Made by a program: the position numbers and the translations under genes. Positions 1 through 9,199 of a DNA stretch of 64,000 nt are shown one piece after another (within the stretch, counting starts at the first letter, position 1; every line of letters begins with the position of its first letter). A model generated the notes under the pieces. That model ran no database searches. It was not told the DNA's origin and saw only the letters and a program-made list of their open reading frames with translations. The stretch lies in NCBI GenBank assembly GCA_019918135.1, contig WBZZ01001438.1, positions 27,501-91,500 of the forward strand, in the 5' to 3' direction. The DNA is from Paulinella micropora (lineage: Eukaryota > Cercozoa > Imbricatea > Euglyphida > Paulinellidae).

Positions 1-213
1 CTTCTCGCGCGCATAGGGGTGAGCGCGCTCGGGGGGGAGAAGGATTATGCCGGCCCACCGGTATATAATAGCATTACTTACCATTCCGGTCTGGAGTCTA
101 CGGAGTCCCTACTTTAGGTATTCCTCATTCTTCATATCGTTAGGACAGTTATCGGTTATTAAATATCGTACCATTGTAACACAATTGGTAACAAAAATTA
201 CCGATTGAAACAA
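1..213. other. Flanking DNA, nothing recognised
   Basis: This is the sequence left of the copia insertion. The first 50 bases are GC-rich and the rest is AT-rich. I see no coding frame, RNA gene or repeat in it. Confidence 0.5.
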
Positions 214-218
214 CCAGG
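214..218. repeat. Target-site duplication CCAGG, left copy
   Basis: CCAGG directly precedes the left LTR, and the same five bases follow the right LTR at 9525-9529. A 5-bp duplication is usual for Ty1/copia integration. It fixes the outer edges of the element. Confidence 0.8.
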
Positions 219-540
219 CTTAAGAAGTAGGACAGTATAAATGATATGAGAAGCCGGTTTCACGTCTCCTAGGCGTCCCCAGTTGACTAGTTAACCAGCT
301 CCACAAGAACTTTAATAGAATTATCCTCCCAACAGACAAAAGCCAGCCAAACAACCAAAACAGAAGACGAGAGCTCTAAGCCTTTAAATTTCAGATGTCC
401 GTACAGGTCATATTGGCATTGGTGGCACCAATGCCACCCGTACCAGAAAATACATCACTTTTTCCGTGCTAACTACTAACTGACAATATTAACTAACGTA
501 TTAACCGGTTGTATTCCAATCACTTAGCTCACTTCCCAAG
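219..540 (-). repeat. 3' LTR of the copia element
   Basis: This 322-bp direct repeat matches 9200-9524. It starts CTTAAGAAG and ends TTCCCAAG on the plus strand, so on the element's strand it runs CTTGGG...CTTAAG rather than the usual TG...CA. The exact ends are supported by the flanking CCAGG duplication. Confidence 0.9.
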
Positions 541-611
541 CTCCTCCTTGATGGCACTAATACCCACACACACACCCTTGCACTTAACTCATTTCATGTG
601 CGTTTCAATGT
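541..611 (-). other. Polypurine tract and 3' untranslated stretch
   Basis: Read on the minus strand, AAGGAGGAG ends directly at the 3' LTR. This is the expected place and composition for the plus-strand primer tract of an LTR element. The remaining bases carry no recognised feature. Confidence 0.6.
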
Positions 612-1118
612 TCAAGGTTGCGCAATCCTTCCCACTATCTTGGAGTAATTGGGTCCCCGCTGCCGCTTGGTGATGGCATCTCCGTAGTTGTCTGTGGAAC
701 TAATCTTCTCCAACATCGCTTTTCCAGCCAATATCATCGCGTTGACATAGGCGTAGCGCAGATCGATGTGGTCCAACTTCTGATGGTAGATGTTAGTGGT
801 TGCCAGATCAATTGCCCTCTTGTTATCCTCGTACACCACCGGTGGCTTACCCCACCCTTGCTTGGCCATGTCTTTGGCTACTCTGCCCCCGGCGATTCCG
901 TTGATAAAGTTTGCAATATTCAAGTTCCTGTCCATGCAGGCACGCGTCCATCTCGTAGATCTCCGCCTCGCAGGTGGACTCCTCCGGAGGCGCTTCCATC
1001 CGAACATGCCCCTCTGGCATTTTCTCCTCAGGTGGCGGTAGCGTCCCCACCGCCTCCGCTTGCAGATCTTGCTGCTTCGCCAGCAGCTTTTCCCTCCTTT
1101 CCTTGCTACGCTGCGCAC
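612..1118 (-). CDS. RNase H region of copia Pol (fossil)
   Basis: The C-terminal half carries the Ty1/copia RNase H pattern: VVYEDNKRAIDLATTN followed by HQKLDHIDLRYAYV. These are the acidic site after a strand and the conserved 'H-x-KHIDIRYHFV'-type block. It degrades the RNA of RNA-DNA hybrids during reverse transcription. It lies directly downstream of reverse transcriptase, as expected at the end of copia Pol. The N-terminal part of the open frame is probably not genuine protein. An overlapping open frame at 847-1185 covers the linker towards the polymerase. Confidence 0.75.
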   Translation of the reverse strand: MRSVARKGGKSCWRSSKICKRRRWGRYRHLRRKCQRGMFGWKRLRRSPPARRRSTRWTRACMDRNLNIANFINGIAGGRVAKDMAKQGWGKPPVVYEDNKRAIDLATTNIYHQKLDHIDLRYAYVNAMILAGKAMLEKISSTDNYGDAITKRQRGPNYSKIVGRIAQP

Positions 1119-1225
1119 GCGGCTTCGGTAATTCCACTGTAATTGTGCGTTTCATACACACCGGGTCTACCGATCCACCAAGCATGAAGTGAATTACGGC
1201 CAGTCGAGCTCTGCGGTCGCCCCAG

Positions 1226-2638
1226 TCACCCTTCCAATTTGCGTCTGGCTCGCCGCGCGGTGCCCTGAAGGTACCTCATCACTTGTTCCGCCTCTTGGAA
1301 GGGGAACTCTTTTGGCTTTGACGTATAGCGCGCCATCTCCGCCACCGGCTCTAGCGTGTCATGCCTCGTCACCCTCACCCAGATCAGTATTTCGCAGATA
1401 TGGTAAGGCGAGAATTCTTCCAGTACAATCGGGACTCCTACGCAACCCTGCATTAGCCACGGTGAATCCACAGACGCTAAGTCCTTTGTCTTGAGCCGCT
1501 CGCTCGCCTCCTTAATAAAGGTTTCCTGGAATAACTTGACAGTTCGCCCCAACTCCGGATGCCGTCCATCCTCGATGTCGATCCCCACCACTCCCGTTGG
1601 CGGTTCACTTTTGAATACCTTAAAGCGGCTTTCGCCCGCCTCCCGAAACTTCTCCTTCGCCTCCTCGTCGCCGAAGCCCATCATGATGTCGTCTACATGC
1701 ACGAACCCGATGTCAGGCTTACTCATTCCCGAACGCCAGCGGAAGAAGAAACTCGGAAAAGCCTTGTGCTGTTCAAAACCTTGCGATACCATGAAGGGTA
1801 CTAGCACTTGCATCCACCATTTTCTTCCGGCATCCGGTCGACCGTACAGCGCCCTTACCATTTCCCACACGTACCCTTCCTCTTCAAAGCCAAAGGGTGG
1901 GACCAGATAGGTGGGCCGCATTCCCGCCTCCTCTACTTCAGCCTCTATGTAGGCAGTGCCCACATCAAACTTACCCAACACTAGGTCATAGAAAGTCACC
2001 AGCATGAAGAAGCCCAGGATAGTCATGGTGCATGGGGTCGGAAAAGTTCGTTGCCCGAAGTGCTCTCCTTGTACCATAGAGTATCCTTTTGCCACCAGTC
2101 TGCTCTTGTACTTGAGCACTTTTCCGCCCGATTCTTTTGTCGCGTCTGCATACCTTCCCCGGCACAAGTCCCGCTCCGGCACGGACTCCCTCTTTCGCCT
2201 CCTGAAGCATCCTTGCGCCCACAGGGTTGCTATCTCTTGCGCTCTTGCGTCTTCAAACTTGCCCGAAGCGGTAGCTTCCTTCTGCACCACCGGACGCGTA
2301 AAGGTAGCCGTCAGTGCCCGCTCACGTACTGCCCATTTCAGGATTTCCGTGTCTAGCATCTTTTTCACTTCATTTTCAGTCTCCTCCCCTTCGAACCGCA
2401 CAAAATGGGCCGGCTGCAACTTTTTCCCTTGTCGAATGGGATCGCATTCTCCTTCCACTGCGCCCTTCCGAGTCTTACTCTTCCATTCGGGGCCGTAGGT
2501 CTTCTTTGCCCAATTCCAGCCCCACTCCTTTGCCGGCACTTCTACGATCAGACCCCGAGTCACCTCTCGTGTCTCGTCCGTTTGCTCCTCCGGCTCCGGC
2601 CGCCTCAGCGTTCCTTCCTCCTTTTCTACTTTGACCAC
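1226..2638 (-). CDS. Copia reverse transcriptase (RVT_2) (fossil)
   Basis: The 470-residue open frame holds the RVT_2 signature in order: KYKSRLVAKGYS (motif 1 region), KFDVGTAYIEAEV (catalytic Asp), VRALYGRPDAGRKWW (the 'LYGLKQAPRAW' equivalent) and FVHVDDIM (the YVDD box, here HVDD). It copies the element RNA into DNA. It follows integrase with a gap of two bases in a different frame. Integrase ahead of reverse transcriptase marks the element as copia rather than gypsy. The N-terminal 130 residues are a linker without recognised motifs. Confidence 0.88.
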   Translation of the reverse strand: MVKVEKEEGTLRRPEPEEQTDETREVTRGLIVEVPAKEWGWNWAKKTYGPEWKSKTRKGAVEGECDPIRQGKKLQPAHFVRFEGEETENEVKKMLDTEILKWAVRERALTATFTRPVVQKEATASGKFEDARAQEIATLWAQGCFRRRKRESVPERDLCRGRYADATKESGGKVLKYKSRLVAKGYSMVQGEHFGQRTFPTPCTMTILGFFMLVTFYDLVLGKFDVGTAYIEAEVEEAGMRPTYLVPPFGFEEEGYVWEMVRALYGRPDAGRKWWMQVLVPFMVSQGFEQHKAFPSFFFRWRSGMSKPDIGFVHVDDIMMGFGDEEAKEKFREAGESRFKVFKSEPPTGVVGIDIEDGRHPELGRTVKLFQETFIKEASERLKTKDLASVDSPWLMQGCVGVPIVLEEFSPYHICEILIWVRVTRHDTLEPVAEMARYTSKPKEFPFQEAEQVMRYLQGTARRARRKLEG

Positions 2639-2640
2639 AG

Positions 2641-3660
2641 CTATGCGATCGCTGTCTTGCGCCCCTTCTGGTTTGACAACAGCTCCTCCAGATCATCGTT
2701 GATCAGGGCACCTTGGGCCTCGTCCACCTTCAACCCGGCCGCCTGCCAAATTTTTCCAAGAATGGGCCATGCCGGTTGATTCTCTTCAAAGTTGACGACG
2801 TCGCGCCAACGCTTGACCTCCCCCTGGACTAAAACCACGTGCGCGGAGGTCTCCAAGTCCATTCCCATCCACGCCGCGGGTAATGAGCGGTCCTCCTCCT
2901 TTCTTAGCCCATGGTGCTTCTTGTCAAGCACCGCATGACAAAGGCATCCAAAGGTGTGCAGCAACGACAGCCAATCCACGTTTTTCTCGTAAGGGAACAT
3001 GGTGAATAGTCGCGGCTCTTTGCCTCCCGGTGGCGGCGTCAGGTTATGCAGTAGCCCAACGTGCAGTAGCGCGTAACCCAAGTACACATATGGCAGTTGC
3101 GCTCTCTTTAGTAGCTTCCTCGCCCCCGCCCAGATATGCTTCTGCGAGACTTCCACTAGAGCCTGCTTGTTGGGATCGTTCCTAACTGCGTATCGCGGGC
3201 GCACCCCAACACCTTCAATCAGGTCATTGAAGACTTGCGATCTCTGATAAGCGCCGTCCCCCCGTATTTGCTTAACCCGGTTTCCGGTTTGGGTCCTGCT
3301 CATCCGGAACACCCTGCTTGCCACCACGGACTGCCGCTGCATCTCCGCGTTCAGGAGGAGCTCCAAGTTGATGTATCCCACGGTGTCCTCTACCATTGCC
3401 ATGAGGCATCGCTCTCCGTTAAGTGGAGGCCTTGCCAGCAGCGCCGAGGTGTCCACCGACCAGCCTTCACCCTTCTCCTTCATTCTGGTTCCATGCGCCT
3501 TCGCTCGATGAGGCGGCTTTTGGGCTCCGCCCGCCGGACACTCCGGACACTCCTTCCTAACATCTTTGTTGACGTTCACTAGTTTTACGTCATGGGCTTG
3601 GGCAATGGCTTGCAACTTTGCGGCAGCGGGATCATGAAATATCAGATGGAGTAGTTCCAT
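2641..3660 (-). CDS. Copia integrase (fossil)
   Basis: The open frame begins with an HHCC-like segment (LLHLIFHDPAAAK, then CPECPAG). An rve-type catalytic core follows: GWSVDTSALLARP with the first Asp, and KQIRGDGAYQRSQVF with the second Asp region. Further on is the copia post-core block YVYLGYALLHVGLLHNLTPP, equivalent to the 'W.ea..tA.yllNr.p' zone. It inserts the cDNA into the genome. It lies between protease and reverse transcriptase. Confidence 0.82.
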   Translation of the reverse strand: MELLHLIFHDPAAAKLQAIAQAHDVKLVNVNKDVRKECPECPAGGAQKPPHRAKAHGTRMKEKGEGWSVDTSALLARPPLNGERCLMAMVEDTVGYINLELLLNAEMQRQSVVASRVFRMSRTQTGNRVKQIRGDGAYQRSQVFNDLIEGVGVRPRYAVRNDPNKQALVEVSQKHIWAGARKLLKRAQLPYVYLGYALLHVGLLHNLTPPPGGKEPRLFTMFPYEKNVDWLSLLHTFGCLCHAVLDKKHHGLRKEEDRSLPAAWMGMDLETSAHVVLVQGEVKRWRDVVNFEENQPAWPILGKIWQAAGLKVDEAQGALINDDLEELLSNQKGRKTAIA

Positions 3661-3704
3661 ATCCCACTCCTTCTTCCTTGCCTTGTTGGTGGTCCAGAAG
3701 GCAG

Positions 3705-4028
3705 CTAATGCTGTTCCTCAGTCGATCCGGATTGAAACCTGATTACCGAGTCTTCCGTGTCGAAGTACAGAAGGGCGTCCTTCTCCTCCTCCTTCACATC
3801 CGGGACCACTGCCCTAGTGACGTAAGGCGAATCCTTTCGCAACACCAACGTGTACCCATCTAGCATCATCTTAGGTCCGGACACGAGTAGTTCGGTTAAG
3901 TGCTCACCCACCCACGCTTCCTTTAGTGGTAGGCATCCATCCCGCCCGTCACCTCGGAGAGTAGGTAGCTTGTAATCCCCTTGGGCGTCCATCCTGGTGG
4001 TTCCACCCATCGCGCTGAACTCTTTCAC
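3705..4028 (-). CDS. Protease-to-integrase linker of copia Pol (fossil)
   Basis: This 107-residue open frame overlaps the end of the protease frame by four bases. It continues Pol towards integrase. The sequence around ISGPKMMLDGYTLVLRK-like residues resembles the post-protease strand region of copia polyproteins, but no catalytic motif is present. It is assigned by position. Confidence 0.5.
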   Translation of the reverse strand: MKEFSAMGGTTRMDAQGDYKLPTLRGDGRDGCLPLKEAWVGEHLTELLVSGPKMMLDGYTLVLRKDSPYVTRAVVPDVKEEEKDALLYFDTEDSVIRFQSGSTEEQH

Positions 4029-4675
4029 CTCTGCATGAACTCCTTGTAGCTTGGTGGCGCCATGTCCGACACAGCCCCCGAATCCAGCATGGGGTCGGGG
4101 ACCTTTCGCGGTCTTGTCGCCTTCCGCCCGTCCTTCCCTATTAGCGCGCGATTCAACATCATTCTTATCACCTCCATTTCTTCTTCCTGAAGTTGCTCAG
4201 TCTCCCCCTGGACCTCGCTGGCGTAGACTACCACATGCTCCGGCCTATCGCCTCCCTCCAGCGGTCGTAACCAGTAGGGTTGAGGTCGCTTCTCCCAGCC
4301 CCCTGCTATTCTCCAGGGCTTTGGGTTCCAGTGCGCGGGGAATTTCGGCTTGTTGTAAGGAAATTGCCATACGGTCGACCAGCGATATAGCAATCCCACA
4401 TACTCCTGCCATCGCCCTTCGAAATCCTGCAGATCTCGATGATCATCCCCCCACTGGGGCGGCCACGCCACCCGGTTCTGATTTACTTCGTTTTGCTGCT
4501 CCATTATGATTTCCAAACGCCGAATCCTTTCCTTTTCGCTCACCCGCTCACGCCCAGGTTCCGGCTCCATTTCCGTTCGCGGCTTGCCTGGGCTTACAGC
4601 GTCCTCCGGAGTTAGTTGGCCCGTCGCCACTCCCTGGATAGGCACCCCTTCCTTTCGATCCTCTCTTTTCCACAA
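4025..4675 (-). CDS. Copia aspartic protease region (fossil)
   Basis: The last 25 residues contain DPMLDSGAVSDMA, the D-S-G-A active-site loop of retroviral-type aspartic proteases. The preceding 190 residues are hydrophilic and proline- and tryptophan-rich, with no recognised domain. The protease would cleave the Gag-Pol polyprotein. It is placed ahead of integrase, as usual. Confidence 0.72.
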   Translation of the reverse strand: MWKREDRKEGVPIQGVATGQLTPEDAVSPGKPRTEMEPEPGRERVSEKERIRRLEIIMEQQNEVNQNRVAWPPQWGDDHRDLQDFEGRWQEYVGLLYRWSTVWQFPYNKPKFPAHWNPKPWRIAGGWEKRPQPYWLRPLEGGDRPEHVVVYASEVQGETEQLQEEEMEVIRMMLNRALIGKDGRKATRPRKVPDPMLDSGAVSDMAPPSYKEFMQR

Positions 4676-4856
4676 TCTCTTCTCAGCACTTTGGTTATAA
4701 GTTGCTGAACTTCGTTGATCTGGTCCATGCTCGCCGCTCGGACGTCCTCTCCGTAGAGCTCCGTCATCACCGTCGCCAACTTGCGGAGGTGTCGAAGCAT
4801 GTTGGTGCGTGTCCTCCCATCACCTTCGCGCTCCGGGCGTTTCGGTTTGGTGAGCG

Positions 4857-6332
4857 TTAGTTGCCCCTTAATGTGGGCCAGTGCCCTCCCCATTTCCTCC
4901 TTAAACTTCTTAGCCTTAGGCGTGTCGAAGGGCGCCACCGCCCGCACCTGGGCCACCAAAGACACCGTGTCGTCCACCCTCCCCGGATCTTTGGAATCCT
5001 CGGACTCCTCTTGCACCTCCGTTGAATCCTCCGGAAAGCTCCGGTAGAGCTCTGCCATGTGCTCCCTCCATGGGGTGCTTCCATTTTCCAAATACACCAA
5101 GGGTCTGTTACTTCCTCCGGGGTAGCCATCATTTCGGGCTTGGCTCTTCCCGGGCTCGGCGTGGCAGTGTCAGCACTTTCCGCCTGGCGCTCCGTCTTAA
5201 CCGCGGTGTTCTCCCTGGTTTTCCTCTCCGCCCTCGGAGTCAACGGAGGCATCGCTTCCTCCGTCACCGGCGACGCAGTCACTCTCCCTTTAGCCACTAT
5301 CGGCGTCATCGGAGCCTGATCCCGCACAAGTCCGACTCGTTTTAAGTCGTCGTCATACTTCCCTGCGTGGGCCGGATCCTTCATAGCGCGATACTGTGTC
5401 ACCGCCGCTTTCACCGACCGGTAAGGCACACGCTCCCGGTACACCTTCCGATTTCTCGGCACCCCCGGCTCCTCCCACTTTACCTTATCCCTGTTGATGC
5501 TCCAGTTGTAGAGCACTCCGGTATGCTCTTCTCGCAGAATAGTGAATATGATAGGAACCAGCGACCGGTCCCAGTTCACTCCTCGCCTCTGGGCCTCCTG
5601 CCGCGTCAGATGCTCCACCATCTTGTCCGGTTTTGCCCGTCCAATCAGGTGTCCCAAGCCTCGCTCCTCCATTTCAATCACCAGTCTATACGCCGGCATC
5701 AACGCCCATTCGCGCGACTTGGCCCTTATGCTTTCATCCATGTAATATCTCTCTCTCCTATATTGGTGATTGGTGCAGAACATCATGTCCCCGGTGAGAA
5801 GGCCCGCCGCATCCGCCCGCACCTGTTGGTACTCGGATTCCACCGCCTCCTTTCTCGTTCTCAGGCACCGGTCTCTTCCGAACGTTGAACCGTAGCACCT
5901 TCCTTCCAGACGAGCTTCTACCACTCCAACTGGCTCATCGTCTGCGTGACGCAGATGTTCTGGCGGTATCTCGTAGGTTTCGGGACCATATTTCAAGGGT
6001 TCGGGTAATGAATAAATAGAGTCAGGTGTTTGCGGGGTAGTTATAGTCTTGCTCTTCCCGGTGCCAGACTTACTTCCGGTTCCCTTCACCATCATCGCTC
6101 TAGGTAGGCCGGTTCCATCCCGGAGTCTTCTAAACTCCTTCCAGTTGAGTTGCCACTCCATGTACTGGTCCACAATACCCGGTCCCGTTGGTATGTAGCG
6201 GTACCAGGACGGGGGTATCCACTCCGTCGGCCCCATTGGCGTGCCGAAGGTTACCAGCCTTCCTCGTCCGTCACCGTAGTGCCGAAGCTCATGCGTTACA
6301 CCTCCGCCGTCCCGGTATTGTCGTACAGCCAT
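4857..6332 (-). CDS. Extra 491-residue ORF between Gag and protease (fossil)
   Basis: This is an unusually long open frame in a place where copia elements normally go from Gag straight to protease. It is rich in Arg, Glu, Pro and Tyr. No enzyme motif is visible. The N-terminus (MAVRQYRDGGGVTHELRHYG) and the block WIPPSWYRYIPTGPGIV look like a folded domain, while the C-terminal third is low-complexity and charged. A second open frame overlaps its 3' end (4612-5100). Function is unknown; it may be an extended Gag or a lineage-specific capsid-associated region. It accounts for much of the element's extra length. Confidence 0.55.
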   Translation of the reverse strand: MAVRQYRDGGGVTHELRHYGDGRGRLVTFGTPMGPTEWIPPSWYRYIPTGPGIVDQYMEWQLNWKEFRRLRDGTGLPRAMMVKGTGSKSGTGKSKTITTPQTPDSIYSLPEPLKYGPETYEIPPEHLRHADDEPVGVVEARLEGRCYGSTFGRDRCLRTRKEAVESEYQQVRADAAGLLTGDMMFCTNHQYRRERYYMDESIRAKSREWALMPAYRLVIEMEERGLGHLIGRAKPDKMVEHLTRQEAQRRGVNWDRSLVPIIFTILREEHTGVLYNWSINRDKVKWEEPGVPRNRKVYRERVPYRSVKAAVTQYRAMKDPAHAGKYDDDLKRVGLVRDQAPMTPIVAKGRVTASPVTEEAMPPLTPRAERKTRENTAVKTERQAESADTATPSPGRAKPEMMATPEEVTDPWCIWKMEAPHGGSTWQSSTGAFRRIQRRCKRSPRIPKIRGGWTTRCLWWPRCGRWRPSTRLRLRSLRRKWGGHWPTLRGN

Positions 6333-6350
6333 TGGAGCTTCCTCTTCCTC

Positions 6351-7190
6351 CTACAAGTTTGAGAGAGGGGACTCCGTCTCGTCGCTGTCCTGAAAGATAG
6401 AGTCTTGCCACGGCTCCCAATCGGCCCTTCTCCTTCGAGGTCGCTGCCTCTTTACTCCCTTAGGTTCGCTTGGATTCTGGCCCGGCAGAGACCCTGGGAT
6501 CTCCTTCGCCTCTCCGTCAGCCATACCATCACGCACTCGTACCGGGATGTAATCATACCCAGCATTGCGAAGAGACTCCGCAGCTGCCTCCAATCGAGAG
6601 TAGTACGTGGGATCCTCTGCAGGGCCACCCGCATTGGGCGCGGCAGCTCCGCTTAGATCACCTTCCCCCTCGACAGCCTCAGCTTCCGGCGTAGGCGTAG
6701 AGTCGTTTACCCTAGATGCAGCCAAAGCGTTTACGAAGTTGTTGAACTCCTCGAAGTTGCTCACCTTCGGGAACAGTCCCTTTTCCTCTCCAAGTTGGCT
6801 GGAAGGATTGACTAACTCTGTGCTTTCCGGCTGAGGATCTGCGCTTGCACCCCTTGCGGAGTGTTGGCTCTCCTCACCCCGACTCCTGTTCTTGCTTCCA
6901 CTACTTTTTACCATATATGCACGCGCTGCCTTCCTTTGCCGCAGTAGACTGTAGGCGCGGTTGAGCTCTCCATCCTCCTCATCATCCGAGCTCCCACTCG
7001 TGTCCGCCCCCGGAGACTTCTTCTTAGCCATGTCGGCCTTCGCCTTCGCCCCCGGTTGCTCGCCATTCCCGTCCGGACCATGAGTGCACTTAGTCAAGGG
7101 GTGGTCACCTCCACATCGTAGGCAGGGCCTCTTACAGTTGGTGGCATAATGCCCCTTCCCTTTACAGTTGAAGCACTTCTTCTCCTTCTT
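6351..7190 (-). CDS. CCHC zinc-knuckle region of Gag (fossil)
   Basis: Minus-strand translation upstream of the methionine at 7097 reads KKCFNCKGKGHYATNC and then PCLRCGGDHPLTKC. These are two adjacent CCHC-type knuckles (CX2CX4HX4C and CX2CX3HX4C), the nucleocapsid module that binds element RNA. About 230 acidic, Ser/Glu/Pro-rich residues follow without a recognised fold. It sits between the CCCH-finger stretch and the extra ORF. Confidence 0.7.
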   Translation of the reverse strand, partial: KKEKKCFNCKGKGHYATNCKRPCLRCGGDHPLTKCTHGPDGNGEQPGAKAKADMAKKKSPGADTSGSSDDEEDGELNRAYSLLRQRKAARAYMVKSSGSKNRSRGEESQHSARGASADPQPESTELVNPSSQLGEEKGLFPKVSNFEEFNNFVNALAASRVNDSTPTPEAEAVEGEGDLSGAAAPNAGGPAEDPTYYSRLEAAAESLRNAGYDYIPVRVRDGMADGEAKEIPGSLPGQNPSEPKGVKRQRPRRRRADWEPWQDSIFQDSDETESPLSNL

Positions 7191-7201
7191 ACTCTTTTCC
7201 T

Positions 7202-7639
7202 TTATGCTCTTTGACTGCTCTTCCCTCCTTCATGCCCTTCCTTACCACGCGTGCCGCCTCCTTCTTTCTTTTCCTTTCCTGAGTGCGAGAATCTGCATTT
7301 GCTCCCGTACTTGCAGTCTCCTTCCTTGCTGAAGAGGAAACAAACCCCCTTCAGCTTGTCGTTGAGGTGCAGGTATTGACACTCTCCTCCCTTTTTGCAC
7401 CTTCCCTTCTGAAAGTACATGCAGGGATTAGTAAAGGGTTTCTTCTTCTCAATCTTTGCAGCGTTTGCCTTAGCCTTCTTGCTCGCCTTTCTCTCTCTTT
7501 CTTTTTGCAAATCAATGTCTTTGGCTTTTCTCTTGAGCTCTTGCCACCATTGATGTACATCCCATGATTGCTTGTCTTTCTCGAAGTCTGCTGCAAGCAA
7601 CCACTGCTTCCAATCAGCCTGCACCTCCTTGTCCCTCAT
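7202..7639 (-). CDS. Gag segment with two CCCH zinc fingers (fossil)
   Basis: A basic, Lys-rich coiled region of about 65 residues is followed by CMYFQKGRCKKGGECQYLH and CFLFSKEGDCKYGSKCRFSH. These fit tandem CX7CX5CX3H / CX8CX5CX3H CCCH fingers, as in RNA-binding proteins. CCCH fingers are uncommon in copia Gag, which normally relies on CCHC knuckles; this element has both types side by side. The role is presumably packaging or handling of RNA. Confidence 0.7.
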   Translation of the reverse strand: MRDKEVQADWKQWLLAADFEKDKQSWDVHQWWQELKRKAKDIDLQKERERKASKKAKANAAKIEKKKPFTNPCMYFQKGRCKKGGECQYLHLNDKLKGVCFLFSKEGDCKYGSKCRFSHSGKEKKEGGGTRGKEGHEGGKSSQRA

Positions 7640-7645
7640 CTCGGG

Positions 7646-8335
7646 TCATATTATCGCGTCACTTATTATCTGCTCAAAGCTTAAGTCAGAGGGATGATGC
7701 CCCTTTTTGGCCAGCTGCTCTCTTACTGCCTCAAACTCCGCAATCTGTCCTTCATACTGCGTGGAGGAGTTGAACTCCCAGCGTGCCATCTTTCTCTGCT
7801 TCTCCAGCAGATCACTGGGATTACCCTTTCCATACCGGTCCTTCAGTCGCTTCCACATGGCGTCAGGGTGTTGCCCAAATTCCGGTGTGCCGTCCCGAAC
7901 CAAATCCGTGACCAGCCTTTTCGCCCCGCCTCTGAGATGGGTATATATGAGGGTGAATAGCTCCACTCTCTTCTCTCTCACCGCCGCTAGCAGACTTTCA
8001 TCATAGCTTACCACCAATCGCCGTTCCTTGCGTTTCTTCTTGCGCACGGAGTCCACTGACTTCTTGTCCGACGTTGCAGTTGTAGAGAGTCCCACCTTTG
8101 GTGCTTTCTGTTCATCACTGCCACTTAAGCTTTCGCCCCCAGAGGTACCGGACGAGCTAGAGGGGGGGGGCTTTCCTTTTCTCTCTCCTCTCTTCATCAT
8201 ATTTTCGTGATGCAGATTCACGCTTGCTCGTGTTGCCTGATCTCTCTTCTTCTTCCATCTCTCTTTCCTCTTGCTCCTGCTCTGCCTCCGAGTCCTCAGA
8301 GGTTTGATTGTCTTCTGACTCCTCTTCTGCATCAT
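7646..8335 (-). CDS. Gag capsid-like core (fossil)
   Basis: After an acidic/basic low-complexity N-terminus, the segment from about residue 125 carries a UBN2/Gag-like helical pattern: LVTDLVRDGTPEF, DAMWKRLKDRYGKG, and LEKQRKMARWEFNSS, ending QIAEFEAVREQLAKKG. The 'W..L...Y' turn and the following amphipathic helices are typical of copia Gag. It would form the virus-like particle. Confidence 0.68.
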   Translation of the reverse strand: MMQKRSQKTIKPLRTRRQSRSKRKERWKKKRDQATRASVNLHHENMMKRGERKGKPPPSSSSGTSGGESLSGSDEQKAPKVGLSTTATSDKKSVDSVRKKKRKERRLVVSYDESLLAAVREKRVELFTLIYTHLRGGAKRLVTDLVRDGTPEFGQHPDAMWKRLKDRYGKGNPSDLLEKQRKMARWEFNSSTQYEGQIAEFEAVREQLAKKGHHPSDLSFEQIISDAII

Positions 8336-8610
8336 CCAAGCTTGGCATGCTTACTACTTCTTCCTCATCTTCTGCACTCCCTTGCAGCCCTAGTGCTCTG
8401 TCCAATGACCCTATTGCATTGCTGCTGCTGGTTGCTGCCACTGCTGCTTTCTTTTTCACATGCCTTTCCCATAGACTCATATAGCATGGTACAGTCTTTC
8501 CTGCCATGTGCAGTCTTCGGAGGTTGGCACGATGCACCTCTAGCAAGTTTATGTCCCTTTACGTCCTCAGATCCACCTTTGAGGTCCTTTCTAACTGCCT
8601 GTAACAGCAA
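8157..8610 (-). CDS. N-terminal Gag region (fossil)
   Basis: Two overlapping minus-strand open frames (8157-8546 and 8365-8610) lie at the expected beginning of Gag. One carries LLQAVRKDLKGGSEDVKGHK and the other LHMAGKTVPCYMSLWERHVK, followed by a long Glu/Ser-rich acidic stretch. No named domain is recognised. They are assigned to Gag by position and composition only. Confidence 0.45.
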
Positions 8611-9199
8611 CGAGCGTTGGAAGTCTTCCCAGTCCTCTCTACCGCTGTATTTCGGTATGTTGTTTGACTCGTTTTCATTTCTATGCCAGTTATCTGAAGT
8701 TATTTTTCTAACTCAGAAAGGTTCCTGTTTCCTGTTTGTTTTGTGCTCTTGACTGGCTGCCACCTGTCCTGCAAATTCCCCTTTCAGAGTACGTTGCACA
8801 AGGTCTAATTGCAGCAATCAGCCTTCAGCCCCTTCTTGTTGGTTTCCTCTAGCAGGTAGCTACTCTGCACACACCAACACGTCTGCGCGCCACAAGCACC
8901 CCTGAACTGATTTTCTGGCTTGCCTGATGATGGGGTTTTGTAGTCCAAACCCCTAAACCGTTCCTGTTGATGTCCTTCTGACCCGAAGGCTCACTCTTGA
9001 CTCCTTTCGGTAGCTCAGCCGTTGCAGAGCTCTACCCCCCTGTTCACCACAACGATTCACGCAGTGGCTCTGAAGCACTTTGGGGAGGTCTTCCCTTCTG
9101 CTGTGTCACTCTTGGGTGTGACACAGACCGTAGAAACCTTTCCCTCTCGATCACTTTGAGTGATGTTGTTGTGCTCCAACACGTACAAGGCTCCTAACC
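8611..9199 (-). other. 5' leader of the copia element
   Basis: About 590 bases between the 5' LTR and the start of Gag have no convincing coding frame. This is the expected place for the primer-binding site and packaging signal. The bases next to the LTR (minus strand GGTTAGGAGCC) do not match a tRNA 3' end that I can name. Confidence 0.5.

Noticed and set aside
618-2779. Plus-strand open frames opposite the copia RNase H and reverse transcriptase
   Set aside because: Shadows of the minus-strand Pol gene; no motifs, and Ser/Pro/Leu-rich as expected for an antisense reading.
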